From contig CANQCT010000010.1 in the NCBI GenBank assembly GCA_947589835.1, positions 1-39,734 of the forward strand: a stretch of DNA of 39,734 bases. The letters are read 5' to 3'. Source of the DNA: an uncultured Clostridia bacterium. GTDB lineage: Bacteria > Bacillota > Clostridia > TANB77 > CAG-508. A program made the position numbers and the translations under genes. Below are positions 1 to 8,083 of the stretch, one piece after another (the first letter of the stretch is position 1; the number at the start of each line of letters is the position of its first letter). Under the pieces are notes generated by a model. It saw only the letters and a program-made list of their open reading frames with translations. It ran no database searches and was not told where the DNA came from.

Positions 1-153
1 AAAAAGAGAAATCCTGGTTATCCTTTAGATTCTATGTCAATTATGCCAGAGTGTAATAAGTATTTTGTAGATTTAACGAAAGAAGATAGAAATAAAGATA
101 AACAAAACTATAATGAAGATGATGTAATTAAGTTTATTATAAATAATGTATAA
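1..153 (+). CDS. C-terminal end of an unrecognised protein (cut by window edge)
   Basis: An open frame enters from the left edge and ends at TAA 151-153, giving the last 50 residues of a protein that starts outside the window. The tail is charged and ends DDVIKFIINNV. I do not recognise the family. The stop abuts the next gene with no gap, and the Shine-Dalgarno of the next gene lies immediately after the stop, so the two are probably co-transcribed and perhaps functionally linked. Codon use matches the neighbours. Confidence 0.6.
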   Translation, partial: KKRNPGYPLDSMSIMPECNKYFVDLTKEDRNKDKQNYNEDDVIKFIINNV

Positions 154-168
154 ATGGGAGAAATAAAT

Positions 169-831
169 TTGAAATTAGAAGATTTAAAACCAAAATATGA
201 TAAATTACAGAAAAAATATGGAGCAAAAGAATTAGATTCAATTTATAATGGAGGATGCACAGAAAATCCAGATATATGTTTTGTATTTATGAATCCAACT
301 GGAAAAAATATAGCATCATCTAAAAAATGGAAAGGCATAAAATCTCCATGGATAGGAACGAAGAATATTTGGGACTTGTTCTTTAAATTAAATTTAATGA
401 ATGAAAAAATATATAAAAATATAAAAGAAATTAAAGCAAATGAGTGGACGGAAGAATTTGCAGAAGAAGTATATGATGATGTAAGAAAACATAAATATTT
501 TATAACTAATCTAGGGAAATGCACGCAAATAGATGCAAGAGAACTTCCTAATAGTGTATATGAAGAATATTTAGATTTACTAAAACAAGAGATAGAAATT
601 ATAAAACCAAAAGTAGTAGTTTTATTTGGAAATCAAGTTAGTTCAATAGTATTAAATAAGAAAATATCAGTATCACAATGTAGAAAGCAATTATTTATAA
701 ATAAAATTAAAGATAATGAATATAAATTTTATTCTGTATATTATCCAGTAGGAAACGGAAGATTTAATATTGATAAATCAATTGAAGACATAAACTGGAT
801 TATAAAAAATGAAATTAGTAAAGAAGCGTAA
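169..831 (+). CDS. Uracil-DNA glycosylase superfamily protein
   Basis: A 220-residue protein with the general layout of the uracil-DNA glycosylase superfamily: an FVFMNPTGKN motif at about residues 37-46 (position of the water-activating motif), a central hydrophobic strand followed by LFGNQ near residue 151, and YYPVGNGR near 190-197, where family 4/5-like enzymes carry the HPS-type loop. Known members excise uracil or damaged bases, but many distant members are uncharacterised, and the motifs here diverge from the classical GEAPG and HPS, so activity on uracil is not established. I chose TTG at 169 because GGGAG at 156-160 stands 8 bases before it; the in-frame ATG at 154 has no ribosome-binding site. 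It follows the preceding gene directly and is closed by a hairpin at 867-893. Confidence 0.7.
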   Translation: MKLEDLKPKYDKLQKKYGAKELDSIYNGGCTENPDICFVFMNPTGKNIASSKKWKGIKSPWIGTKNIWDLFFKLNLMNEKIYKNIKEIKANEWTEEFAEEVYDDVRKHKYFITNLGKCTQIDARELPNSVYEEYLDLLKQEIEIIKPKVVVLFGNQVSSIVLNKKISVSQCRKQLFINKIKDNEYKFYSVYYPVGNGRFNIDKSIEDINWIIKNEISKEA

Positions 832-866
832 TAAGATAAGCTAATAGAAGAAAAAAAGTATAATAT

Positions 867-893
867 AAAATCTCTCTGTATTAGAGGGATTTT
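867..893 (+). terminator. Hairpin terminator after the glycosylase-like gene
   Basis: An 11-bp stem AAAATCTCTCT / AGAGGGATTTT (one G-U pair) with a 5-base loop. The uridines lie in the 3' arm itself and no U-run follows, so termination may be partial. The A-rich 5' arm means it could also work on the other strand. Confidence 0.6.
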
Positions 894-961
894 AAAGCGT
901 TTATAAACGAACTAACCACATTTAATGTTTCAATAAATTTTTACAAATTTTGCTAAAAAGA

Positions 962-990
962 TTGAATAATTTTTAAATACATGATACAAT
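962..990 (+). promoter_or_regulatory. Sigma-A-type promoter
   Basis: TTGAAT (962-967), a 17-bp spacer and TACAAT (985-990) match the housekeeping consensus closely. It lies about 50 bp upstream of the GAGGTGAT ribosome-binding site of the decayed metallophosphoesterase, so this promoter probably once served that gene and now drives the RhuM-family gene. Confidence 0.6.
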
Positions 991-1042
991 ACAAATGTTC
1001 GCATAAATATAATTTTAAATGATATATTGTGAGGTGATATAC

Positions 1043-1162
1043 TTGAGATATTTTATAGCAGATACACATTTTAACCATGAAAATATAATTAAATATTGTA
1101 ATAGACCATTTAATAGTCATTTTAAAAAATGAAGTTTTTTAATTGATAATATTAATAAATAG
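1043..1162 (+). pseudogene. 5' stump of a metallophosphoesterase gene
   Basis: A good ribosome-binding site (GAGGTGAT at 1031-1038) precedes a TTG start and MRYFIADTHFNHENIIKYC then NRPFNS, which is the characteristic N-terminus (D-x-H metal site, then HENII and NRPF) of the small calcineurin-like phosphoesterases. The frame hits TGA at 1130-1132. It then continues in the same frame as FLIDNINK, which fits the family's next helix, before a second stop at 1160-1162, where homology ends. About 39 codons remain of a family usually near 170 residues. The rest has been deleted, with the RhuM-family gene starting 11 bases later. Confidence 0.65.
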
Positions 1163-1173
1163 GGGGAAAATAG

Positions 1174-2217
1174 TTGATAGATAATAATAGTGAGAAAAAT
1201 AAAAATTTAATAATACGAAGTAGTTCTGCTGAATTTTTGATATTTGAACAACAAAAAAAAGAAAAAGGAATTGAAGTTAGATTCGAAGAAGGAGATTTAT
1301 GGCTAACTCAAAAAGCCATGGGAGAATTGTATAATTGTACTTCTGATAATGTAGGATTACATTTAAAGAACATATATAAAGATTTTGAATTAGACCCAAA
1401 ATTAACTACCGAGGAATTCTCGGTAGTTCAAAAAGAAGGAAATAGAGAAATAAAGAGAAATGTTAAATATTATAATTTAGATGCAGTTATATCTGTTGGT
1501 TACAGAGTAAATTCGGACAGAGCAATTCAATTTAGAAGATGGGCAACAAATGTATTAAAACAATTTGCTAAAAAAGGATATATAATAGATAAAAAAAGAA
1601 TGGAAAATGGAACATTTTTTGATGAAGATTATTTTGAAGAATTACTTGCAGAAATTAGAGAAATACGATTAAGTGAAAGAAAATTTTATCAAAAAATAAC
1701 AGATATATATGCAACAGCAATTGATTATGATAGTAAATCTCCAATAACTATAAACTTCTTTAAAAAAGTTCAAAATAAGATGCATTATGCAGTATCACAT
1801 CAAACAGCTGCAGAAATAATTTATAATAGAGCAAATAGCGAAAAAGAACATATGGGATTAACTTCATGGAAACATTCTCCAAATGGAAAAATTTTAGAAA
1901 CAGATGTGGTAATTGCTAAAAATTATTTAAGCAAAGAAGAATTAGAAGATTTAGAAAGAATAGTAAATGCTTTTTTAGATTTAGCAGAAGGTAGAGCAAA
2001 AAAAAATATTCCAATGACTATGGAAGATTGGGATAATAGAATAGATAAATATTTATTAGCAGATGATAGAGATATATTAAAAGATGCAGGAAAGATATCA
2101 CACGAAATAGCTGAAGAAAAAGCACTAACTGAATTTGAAAAATATAGGATAAAACAAGATAGATTCTATCAATCTGATTTTGACAAATTATTATTAGAAA
2201 CTGAAAATAAAGATTAG
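1174..2217 (+). CDS. rhuM: RhuM-family protein
   Basis: A 347-residue, apparently full-length member of the RhuM family (named for a gene of a Salmonella pathogenicity island). It shows the family's N-terminal DNA-binding-like segment WLTQKAMGELY, followed by VGLHLKNIY, then YYNLDAVISVGYRVNS and FRRWATNVLKQF, and the C-terminal region with MHYAVSHQTAAEI and GLTSWK. The biochemical role is unknown; such genes are common in mobile and defence-associated islands. The start is TTG with a GGGGG run just upstream at 1162-1166. It lies among three truncated genes, which agrees with an accessory, high-turnover location. Confidence 0.8.
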   Translation: MIDNNSEKNKNLIIRSSSAEFLIFEQQKKEKGIEVRFEEGDLWLTQKAMGELYNCTSDNVGLHLKNIYKDFELDPKLTTEEFSVVQKEGNREIKRNVKYYNLDAVISVGYRVNSDRAIQFRRWATNVLKQFAKKGYIIDKKRMENGTFFDEDYFEELLAEIREIRLSERKFYQKITDIYATAIDYDSKSPITINFFKKVQNKMHYAVSHQTAAEIIYNRANSEKEHMGLTSWKHSPNGKILETDVVIAKNYLSKEELEDLERIVNAFLDLAEGRAKKNIPMTMEDWDNRIDKYLLADDRDILKDAGKISHEIAEEKALTEFEKYRIKQDRFYQSDFDKLLLETENKD

Positions 2218-2276
2218 ATGTTTCAAAAAGATGTTATAATTTAGAAGAACATTGAAATATAGAATATTATATTTAA

Positions 2277-2387
2277 TTGCAAATAAATGCTAATTTTGGG
2301 CATACTACTCCAATTTTTACTTTTCCTATAGGAGGATATGCAAAAATAAAAGTAGATGAAGAAATAAAAATTGAAATAAGAGATTAA
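2277..2387 (+). pseudogene. 3' stump of an S66-type LD-carboxypeptidase/MccF-like gene
   Basis: The frame ending at TAA 2385-2387 reads NANFGHTTPIFTFPIGGYA followed by a KIKVDEEIKIEI tail. This matches the C-terminal signature of peptidase family S66 (NFGHT containing the catalytic His, then a proline-rich strand and PIG). There is a stop just upstream at 2274-2276 and no start or ribosome-binding site, so only about 36 of some 300-340 codons survive. S66 enzymes cleave muropeptides or confer microcin C immunity. The assignment rests on this short motif. Confidence 0.5.
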
Positions 2388-2419
2388 TAATATCACATAA
2401 AAATATATAGGAGTAAATA

Positions 2420-2653
2420 ATGTATAATACAATAATATTTGATTTAGATGATACACTTACTGATGATTGCGCAAATATAAGAGAAGCTTTTAAAATAGTT
2501 TTAGAGTATAAAAAAGAAGCTTACACTGATGAAAAATTTGAAGATTTTTATAGTATAGATAAAAAAACATGGAGAGATAGAGCAGATGGAAAATTAATGA
2601 CACCGTATGAAGATGATATAGAGAAAAAAGCAGAATGGTATAAAAATAGATAA
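2420..2653 (+). pseudogene. 5' stump of a HAD-superfamily hydrolase (YjjG-like)
   Basis: An AGGAG site precedes an ATG and the textbook HAD motif I, FDLDDTLTD, at residues 8-16, followed by a cap-domain start resembling the YjjG-type nucleotidases. Translation stops after 77 residues with tandem stops, while the family normally runs to about 230. Motifs II, III and IV are absent and no continuation is found in the next 100 bases, so this is a truncation rather than a simple frameshift. A residual peptide could still be made, because the start region is intact. Confidence 0.7.
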
Positions 2654-2675
2654 TAAAAAATAAATGGAGAAAAAT

Positions 2676-3960
2676 ATGCAAACTATAAAAGAAACAAAAG
2701 AAATAAGAAGAAATAACGCAAAGCTTTATCCAATATATAAAATGTTTTCATGGGATTTGTTATTTTTTTTACTCAATAGAATTTCTATTTTATACAATTG
2801 CTAAAAAAATAACAGCTTCAGAAATACTTATAATAAATGGTTTTTACTTACTATCAAAAATAATAATGCAAATACCATCTGTTACAATCACTGATTTCTT
2901 TGGAAAAAGAAACAGTATTATATTAGGAAATACACTACTAATTATATATATGTTAATATTATTATATTTTCCAGGTGCAATTAGTGTAATTATAGCAAAT
3001 TTATTCTTTGCTTTAGGATATGATATAAAAACAATTGCAGAATCTAATTTGCTATATGATTCTGTTGCAACAAGAGGAGGAGAAGGATTATATTCCAAGC
3101 TAGATGCCAGAGGTGGAAGTTTATATTATATATTAGATGGTGTAGCCTCACTTACAGCAGGATATCTATTTGTAGTTAATAATTATTTGCCAATGTATAT
3201 TTGCTTAGGCTTTATAATAATTTCTACAATATTATCATTTAAATTTAAGGAAGTATATGAAGTAAAAATTAAAAATAAATACAATAAAAAATTTTTAAAT
3301 ACATTAAAAGATTATAGAAAAGACTTGAAAACTTCTTTCAAATTCATATTAAAATCAAGAAGGATGAAAGCTTTTATATTATTTCAAATAGTATTATATA
3401 GTACAATAGAAATAATAAATACATATAATAGTGATTTATTGATTAGCATAGGAATAAAAGAAGAACAGTTTTCTATGATAATTGCTATTCTTACTTTGAT
3501 AGCAGGAATTTCACTTACACTAAAAAGGCCAATAGAAAGAAAATTTAAAAATAGAACTCTATCTTTTATATCATTACCATATATAGGAGCATGTGTAATT
3601 ATAGGAATTATTTCAAGTTTATGGAAAACTAATGCAATTATACCAATTATACTAGTAATGCTTGTTATACAAAAAATATGTGCTTCATTATGGTATATAT
3701 TAGAAAGTAAATATATAAAGAACTTTACAACTGAGGAAAATAGAAATAAAATTACTTTTACTTATGAATTCATTGGAAGTATTGTAGCAAGCATATTCTC
3801 AATTTTAGGTGGTATATTACTAGATTTAGTAAGTGTTCAGCATGCATTTGTTATAGTAGGATTATCATCATTGGCTAGTATGGTATTAGTTTTAGATTAT
3901 ATGCGAACAAGATTTGGATTAAAACCAGAAGAGTATAAAAAAGAAGATATAGAATTTTGA
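2676..3960 (+). pseudogene. MFS transporter with a frameshift in a T8 run
   Basis: GGAG (2666-2669) precedes an ATG at 2676 and the start MQTIKETKEIRRNNAKLYP, which leads into the first membrane helix. The frame breaks at a run of eight T (2763-2770) and soon meets TAA. With seven T the protein would read through as LLFFYSIEFLFYTI and continue in frame to TGA 3958-3960, giving about 427 residues and roughly twelve hydrophobic segments. The SNLLYDSV stretch, the RGGSLYYILDGVASL stretch and the two-half topology suit a major facilitator family exporter; the substrate is unknown. Without correction the open part starts only around 2866. The cause is either a homopolymer sequencing error or a slipped-strand mutation. 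A bidirectional terminator overlaps the stop. Confidence 0.7.
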
Positions 3961-3986
3961 AAAGGTTGCATTTTTTGCAACCTTTT
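3960..3986. terminator. Bidirectional terminator between convergent genes
   Basis: An 11-bp perfect stem, AAAAGGTTGCA / TGCAACCTTTT, with a T-rich 5-base loop. T-runs follow the GC part on both strands. It serves the MFS gene on plus and the CotF-like pair on minus. Confidence 0.85.
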
Positions 3987-3990
3987 CCCA

Positions 3991-4239
3991 TTAATTATTT
4001 GAAGCAAATTTTTGCTTTACTGTATCAATTTTAGTTTGTTCTACATTTTGAGTTTTATACCAGCCTTTTTCAGCCATTAAATTATACAGTTTATTTTGAA
4101 TGTCAAGAGAAGTATTTAAAGCATCTTTAAAAGCAGTATGAACATCAGCTGTGGTAGACTCTATACTACCATGAAGATATAAATCGCATACTCCTTTTAT
4201 AATTAAAAGTTCTTTTTCCATTATGTCCTTATCTTCCAT
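3991..4239 (-). CDS. CotF-like spore coat protein
   Basis: An 82-residue helical protein resembling the coat F family: an acidic-hydrophobic N-terminus followed by GVCDLYLHGSIES and HTAFKDALNTSLDIQNKLYN, ending with a helix containing KGWYK. Members are ferritin-like small proteins of the spore coat or sporulation stage. The ATG at 4239 has AGGAGG (4249-4254) 9 bases upstream. That site overlaps the stop codon of the preceding gene, so translation of the two is probably coupled. The recognition is by overall pattern. Confidence 0.7.
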   Translation of the reverse strand: MEDKDIMEKELLIIKGVCDLYLHGSIESTTADVHTAFKDALNTSLDIQNKLYNLMAEKGWYKTQNVEQTKIDTVKQKFASNN

Positions 4240-4252
4240 AAAGTTTTACCTC

Positions 4253-4426
4253 CTATAATAAATTTAAAAATTTGTTAAATAATTCAGTATGTTTTGTTTC
4301 TAACTGTTTAATGTATTCTGCTAAGGTTACATCTTTTAATTGTTCAGATGTTTTTTTACAGCACGATTTCATAAAATTTTCGTGCCCTAAAGCATCTTCA
4401 ATGTACAAAAGTTCTTTATTTGTCAT
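4253..4426 (-). CDS. Small CotF-like partner protein
   Basis: A 57-residue protein starting MTNKELLYIEDALGHE, with KSCCKK (adjacent cysteines) and a C-terminal helix. Small genes of this kind commonly pair with an ~85-residue coat F protein in Clostridia. I chose the ATG at 4426 because AGGTGGTGAT stands just upstream; the upstream in-frame GTG codons lie inside that site. It is the first gene of a two-gene minus-strand operon. Its product may associate with the larger partner, which is inference from co-occurrence. Confidence 0.65.
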   Translation of the reverse strand: MTNKELLYIEDALGHENFMKSCCKKTSEQLKDVTLAEYIKQLETKHTELFNKFLNLL

Positions 4427-4515
4427 AAATATCACCACCTAGTAAAATTATTTCCAGAAAAAAGAAACTTATACAAATAAAAAAATGTTTTTATTTAATC
4501 TTATGTCATAATTGG

Positions 4516-4544
4516 TTGAAAAACAATTTCAATTATGATATTAT
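4516..4544 (+). promoter_or_regulatory. Promoter of the teichoic-acid operon
   Basis: TTGAAA (4516-4521), a 17-bp spacer and TATTAT (4539-4544). The -35 box sits inside inverted repeats: TTGAAA / TTTCAA (4516-4521, 4527-4532) nested in ATAATTG / CAATTAT (4508-4514, 4530-4536). This could be an operator. The transcript leader to the first start would be about 65 bases. Confidence 0.65.
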
Positions 4545-4616
4545 AGGGAAAGCAAATAAACCTAAAAAAAATTTAAATGTAAAATGCAAAAAAATGCATT
4601 AAAGGAGAAGAAACGA

Positions 4617-5424
4617 ATGATATTAATAGATATAATAAAAGAACATATTACATACTGGCATCAAATATTAAAACTTGCCAAAGCAGATTTAGTTAAAACT
4701 TATAGAGGTGCAGCACTTGGCTGGTCGTGGGCTATTATTAAGCCTGCTGTTACTATTTTTGTATATTGGTTTACATTTGAAATAGGGCTAAGAGCAGGAA
4801 AACCTGTTAACCGGCTATCCATTCTTTTTGTGGCTAATTGCGGGCGTAATACCTTGGTTTTATATGAGTGATATGCTTACAAGTGGTACAGATACAATTA
4901 GAAAATATAGTTATTTAGTAACTAAAATGAAATTCCCAGTATCCACAATACCTACATTTGTTAGTATTTCCAAGTTTTGGATATGCCTTGCTTTAATACT
5001 TATAATGATTGTTATATTTATATGTATGGGCTTTCCACCTACAATTTATATAATACAAATGCCATTTTACTTGCTACTTATGTTTATATTTTTTACTATA
5101 TGGAGTTTATTCTCATCACTTTTAACATCTATGAGTAAGGACTTCGGAAACTTAGTAAAATCTATGGTTACAGCTGTATTCTGGCTTTCAGGTATAATAT
5201 GGAATCCAGATACAATAAAAATTGGCTGGGTAAAAAAACTTTTAAATATAAACCCAGTAACATATTTAACAAATGGTTTTAGAAATTGCTTTATAAATAA
5301 TATATGGTTTTGGGAACAGCCAAAAAGATTATTATATTTTGTTATTATAACGGTTATATTGTTAGCATTTACTATTTGGGCATATAAAAAGTTAAGAAAA
5401 GAAATTCCAGATGTATTAATTTAA
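4617..5424 (+). pseudogene. tarG: Teichoic-acid ABC exporter permease TarG/TagG, frameshifted as read
   Basis: ABC-2 type permease that, with the ATPase next door, would export wall teichoic acid. The first frame gives MILIDIIKEH, the amphipathic YWHQILKLAKADLVKTYRGA and the first membrane helix up to GLRAGKPVN, then runs out of frame. The second frame carries WLIAGVIPWFYMSD, the other five or so membrane helices and INPVTYLTNGFRN, ending at TAA 5422-5424. One C too many at 4811-4812 accounts for the break: with AACGGC the protein reads KPVNGYPFFLWLIAG and is 268 residues, the normal length. The start is ATG 4617, with AAAGGAG at 4601-4607. Export should be essential once polymer is made, so a sequencing error is likely. 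Confidence 0.8.
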
Positions 5425-5540
5425 AGCCAAAAAGCTAACTGCAATTAATTTTGCTTGTTCTGAGGAAGAAAATATAGTTTGAAAGAATATAAATTATTAT
5501 GTGTGCCTTTGAGCAAAGCAAGAAAGGAACAGAATTTAAA

Positions 5541-6278
5541 ATGAAAGAACAAAAAGATGTTGTGATTAAATTTGATCATGTAACTAAAATGTATAAATTA
5601 TTTAAAAATGATAAAAGAAGGCTTTTATATACTTTTTGCAAAAAAATAAAATTTATAGAAAAAAGGGCTGTTAATGATGTTTCTTTTGAAATAAAAAGAG
5701 GCGAGGCTGTAGCCTTGTTTGGCAGAAACGGTGCAGGAAAATCTACTATTTTAAAAATGATTACAGGTGTATGTTTTCCAACAGAAGGAGAAATTACGGT
5801 AAAAGGTAGAGTTAGTGCACTTCTTGAGTTAACATCTGGTTTTGACCCTGAATTTACAGGAAGAGAAAACATTTACTTAAAAGGCCAGCTTTTAGGACTA
5901 AAAGATAAAGAAATAAGTGAGCTTGAGCAAGAAATAATAGATTTTGCTGAAATAGGAGAATACATAGATCAACCAGTAAGAACTTATTCAAGTGGTATGA
6001 AGGCAAGACTTGGCTTTTCAATAAATGTTAATATAAATCCAGAAATATTAATAGTAGATGAAGCTTTAAGTGTTGGAGATGAAGAGTTTAAACGTAAATG
6101 TGTAAAAAAGGTAAATGAAATTGTAAGCAAAGAAAATGTAACTCTTTTATTTGTAACACACGCAACAGGTGTAGCAAAAGAATTTTGCCATAGAGGTATG
6201 GTAATGGAAAAAGGACAAGTTACATTTGATGGAGATATACAAGAAGCTGTTGATGTTTATGATAATTCGTTAAAATAA
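5541..6278 (+). CDS. tarH: Teichoic-acid ABC exporter ATPase TarH/TagH
   Basis: A 245-residue ATP-binding subunit that would power polymer export through the neighbouring permease. Walker A is GRNGAGKST at about 60-68, the signature YSSGMKARLGFS near 149 and Walker B ILIVDEALSVGDEEF near 169, followed by the H-loop in VTHAT. The sequence has the VNDVSFEIKRGEAVALFG start and the EFTGRENIYLKG insert typical of polysaccharide/teichoic-acid exporters (the KpsT/Wzt/TagH group). It lacks the long C-terminal extension of Bacillus TagH. I start at ATG 5541 behind AAAGGA; an upstream in-frame ATG at 5499 has no such site. A 116-base gap separates it from the permease. Confidence 0.85.
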   Translation: MKEQKDVVIKFDHVTKMYKLFKNDKRRLLYTFCKKIKFIEKRAVNDVSFEIKRGEAVALFGRNGAGKSTILKMITGVCFPTEGEITVKGRVSALLELTSGFDPEFTGRENIYLKGQLLGLKDKEISELEQEIIDFAEIGEYIDQPVRTYSSGMKARLGFSINVNINPEILIVDEALSVGDEEFKRKCVKKVNEIVSKENVTLLFVTHATGVAKEFCHRGMVMEKGQVTFDGDIQEAVDVYDNSLK

Positions 6279-6323
6279 CATTCTAAACTTACTAAAAAAT
6301 TTAATAATAGGAGGAAAAAAAAT

Positions 6324-7037
6324 ATGAATTTTGCAGGAATACTTGCCGGAGGCAGTGGTACCAGAATGGGAAAAACAGATTTACCAAAACAATTTTTAAT
6401 GTTAGGACAAAAACCAATTATTATTCACACAATAGAGCAATTTTTAATAGCACCATCAATTGATGAAATTATTGTTGCTGTTCCAGAAAATTGGGTAAGC
6501 TATACAGAAGATATTATATATAAATATTGCAGTGATACTAGAATTCACGTTATTAAAGGTGGAGCTTCTAGAAACGAAACAGTTATGAATGTTTGCAAAT
6601 ATATTAATGAAAATTATAAAAATGATAATAATATAGTAGTAACACACGATGCAGTAAGACCATTTGTTACACAAAGAATTATAGAAGATAATGTTGAGCA
6701 ATGCAAAAAATATGGTGCAACAGATACTATAATTCCTGCAGTAGATACCATTGTAGAATCAAAAGATGGAAATGTTCTTTCAAACATACCTGTTAGAAGC
6801 CAAATGTATCAAGGGCAAACTCCACAAAGTTTTAATGTAAGTGAATTTATAAAAACTTATGAAGCTTTAACAGAAGAAGAAAAAGAAATTTTAACAGATG
6901 CCTGCAAAGTGTATATATTAAAAGAAAAACCAGTAGGAATAGTTATTGGTGAAAACTACAATATGAAGGTAACAACTAAATATGATTTAAAAATGGCCAA
7001 TTTAATGCTTAACAATTTAAAAGATGGAGAAGAGTAA
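6324..7037 (+). CDS. tarI: Ribitol-5-phosphate cytidylyltransferase TarI
   Basis: A 237-residue IspD-fold cytidylyltransferase that makes CDP-ribitol from CTP and ribitol 5-phosphate. The nucleotide-binding start is AGILAGGSGTRMGKTDLPKQF (residues 4-24), followed by GGASRNETV, VTHDAVRPFV and YQGQTPQSF, the last typical of TarI. IspD, its isoprenoid relative, is the alternative, but the next gene is the partner dehydrogenase and the whole operon concerns teichoic acid, so TarI is much more likely. The ATG has AGGAGG about 9 bases upstream. It ends 2 bases before tarJ. Confidence 0.88.
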   Translation: MNFAGILAGGSGTRMGKTDLPKQFLMLGQKPIIIHTIEQFLIAPSIDEIIVAVPENWVSYTEDIIYKYCSDTRIHVIKGGASRNETVMNVCKYINENYKNDNNIVVTHDAVRPFVTQRIIEDNVEQCKKYGATDTIIPAVDTIVESKDGNVLSNIPVRSQMYQGQTPQSFNVSEFIKTYEALTEEEKEILTDACKVYILKEKPVGIVIGENYNMKVTTKYDLKMANLMLNNLKDGEE

Positions 7038-7039
7038 AT

Positions 7040-8056
7040 ATGATAAATGAAATTGTAAAATTAGTATCTCCTAAAAATATAGAAACTTTTTTTAAAGATG
7101 AGCAATATGCAGATAATATGGTAATTGTAAGACCAACATATTTATCAATTTGCGCAGCAGATCAACGCTACTATCAAGGAAAAAGAAAAAAAGAAGTTTT
7201 AGATAAAAAATTGCCACTTGGACTTATACATGAGGCAGTTGGACAAGTTGTTTATGACAAAAAAGGAGAATACAAACGAGGTGAAAAGGTAGTATTAATA
7301 CCAAACACACCTGTTGAAAAAGATGATATAATTCATGAAAATTATTTAAGAAGTTCTAAATTCCGTTCAAGTTCAGCAGACGGATTTATGCAAAATGTAG
7401 TTTATATGGATAGAGATAGAATTATTCCAATACGAAATATTGAAGAAAATGTAGGCTCACTTCTTGAACTTTGCAGTGTTTCCATAAGTGGAATAGAAAG
7501 CTTTTTAAGAAGAAGCCATAAAAGAAAAAATACAATAGGAGTATGGGGATGTGGAACTGTTGGCTATATTACCACTTTACTACTTAAAAGCTATTTTCCA
7601 GATAGCAAAATTGTTGTATTAGGAACAAGAATGGAAAAGCTTTCATACTTTTCTTTTGCAGATGAAGTTAAATTAATAACAGAGGTAGAACCAAACTTTC
7701 AAGTAGACCACGCTTTTGAATGTGTTGGAGGTAGCAAATCAGCAGAGGCTATAGAACAAATAATAGACCATATTAATCCAGAAGGTACAATTTCATTACT
7801 TGGAGTTTCTGAAGATCCTATTGGAATTAATACAAGAATGGTATTAGAAAAAGGTTTAGTTCTTGTAGGAAGTAGCAGAAGCGGTTATGAAGATTTTGAA
7901 AAAGCAGTAGAATTAGCACAAGACGGCCAAATACAAGCATATTTAAGTAATGTTATTTCAGAAGAAGTACAAATAAACCAATTAAATGACATAAATGATG
8001 CATTTGATAAAGACTTAAACAATGACTTTAAAACAGTAATGAAATGGAATTTTTAA
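7040..8056 (+). CDS. tarJ: Ribulose-5-phosphate reductase TarJ
   Basis: A 338-residue medium-chain dehydrogenase that reduces ribulose 5-phosphate to ribitol 5-phosphate with NADPH, supplying TarI. The N-terminal catalytic part contains CAADQRYYQG and LGLIHEAVGQV (Cys and His-Glu positions of the zinc site), then GFMQNVV. The Rossmann motif GVWGCGTVG lies near residue 167. The C-terminal part has HAFECVGG and GTISLLGVSE. Length and layout match TarJ. The 2-base spacing to tarI and a GGAGAAGAG site inside the tarI end indicate tight coupling, as expected for enzymes that form a complex in staphylococci. Confidence 0.88.
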   Translation: MINEIVKLVSPKNIETFFKDEQYADNMVIVRPTYLSICAADQRYYQGKRKKEVLDKKLPLGLIHEAVGQVVYDKKGEYKRGEKVVLIPNTPVEKDDIIHENYLRSSKFRSSSADGFMQNVVYMDRDRIIPIRNIEENVGSLLELCSVSISGIESFLRRSHKRKNTIGVWGCGTVGYITTLLLKSYFPDSKIVVLGTRMEKLSYFSFADEVKLITEVEPNFQVDHAFECVGGSKSAEAIEQIIDHINPEGTISLLGVSEDPIGINTRMVLEKGLVLVGSSRSGYEDFEKAVELAQDGQIQAYLSNVISEEVQINQLNDINDAFDKDLNNDFKTVMKWNF

Positions 8057-8083
8057 ATAAAAAATAAAAGGAGCAAATAAGTA

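Noticed and set aside
5425-5540. Separate promoter for the exporter ATPase gene
   Set aside because: TTGAAA at about 5475 has no acceptable -10 at 16-18 bp; the gap is short and the gene is more simply part of the operon.
6324-7037. IspD (isoprenoid cytidylyltransferase) instead of TarI
   Set aside because: The fold is shared, but the immediate tarJ partner and the teichoic-acid operon make TarI far more likely.
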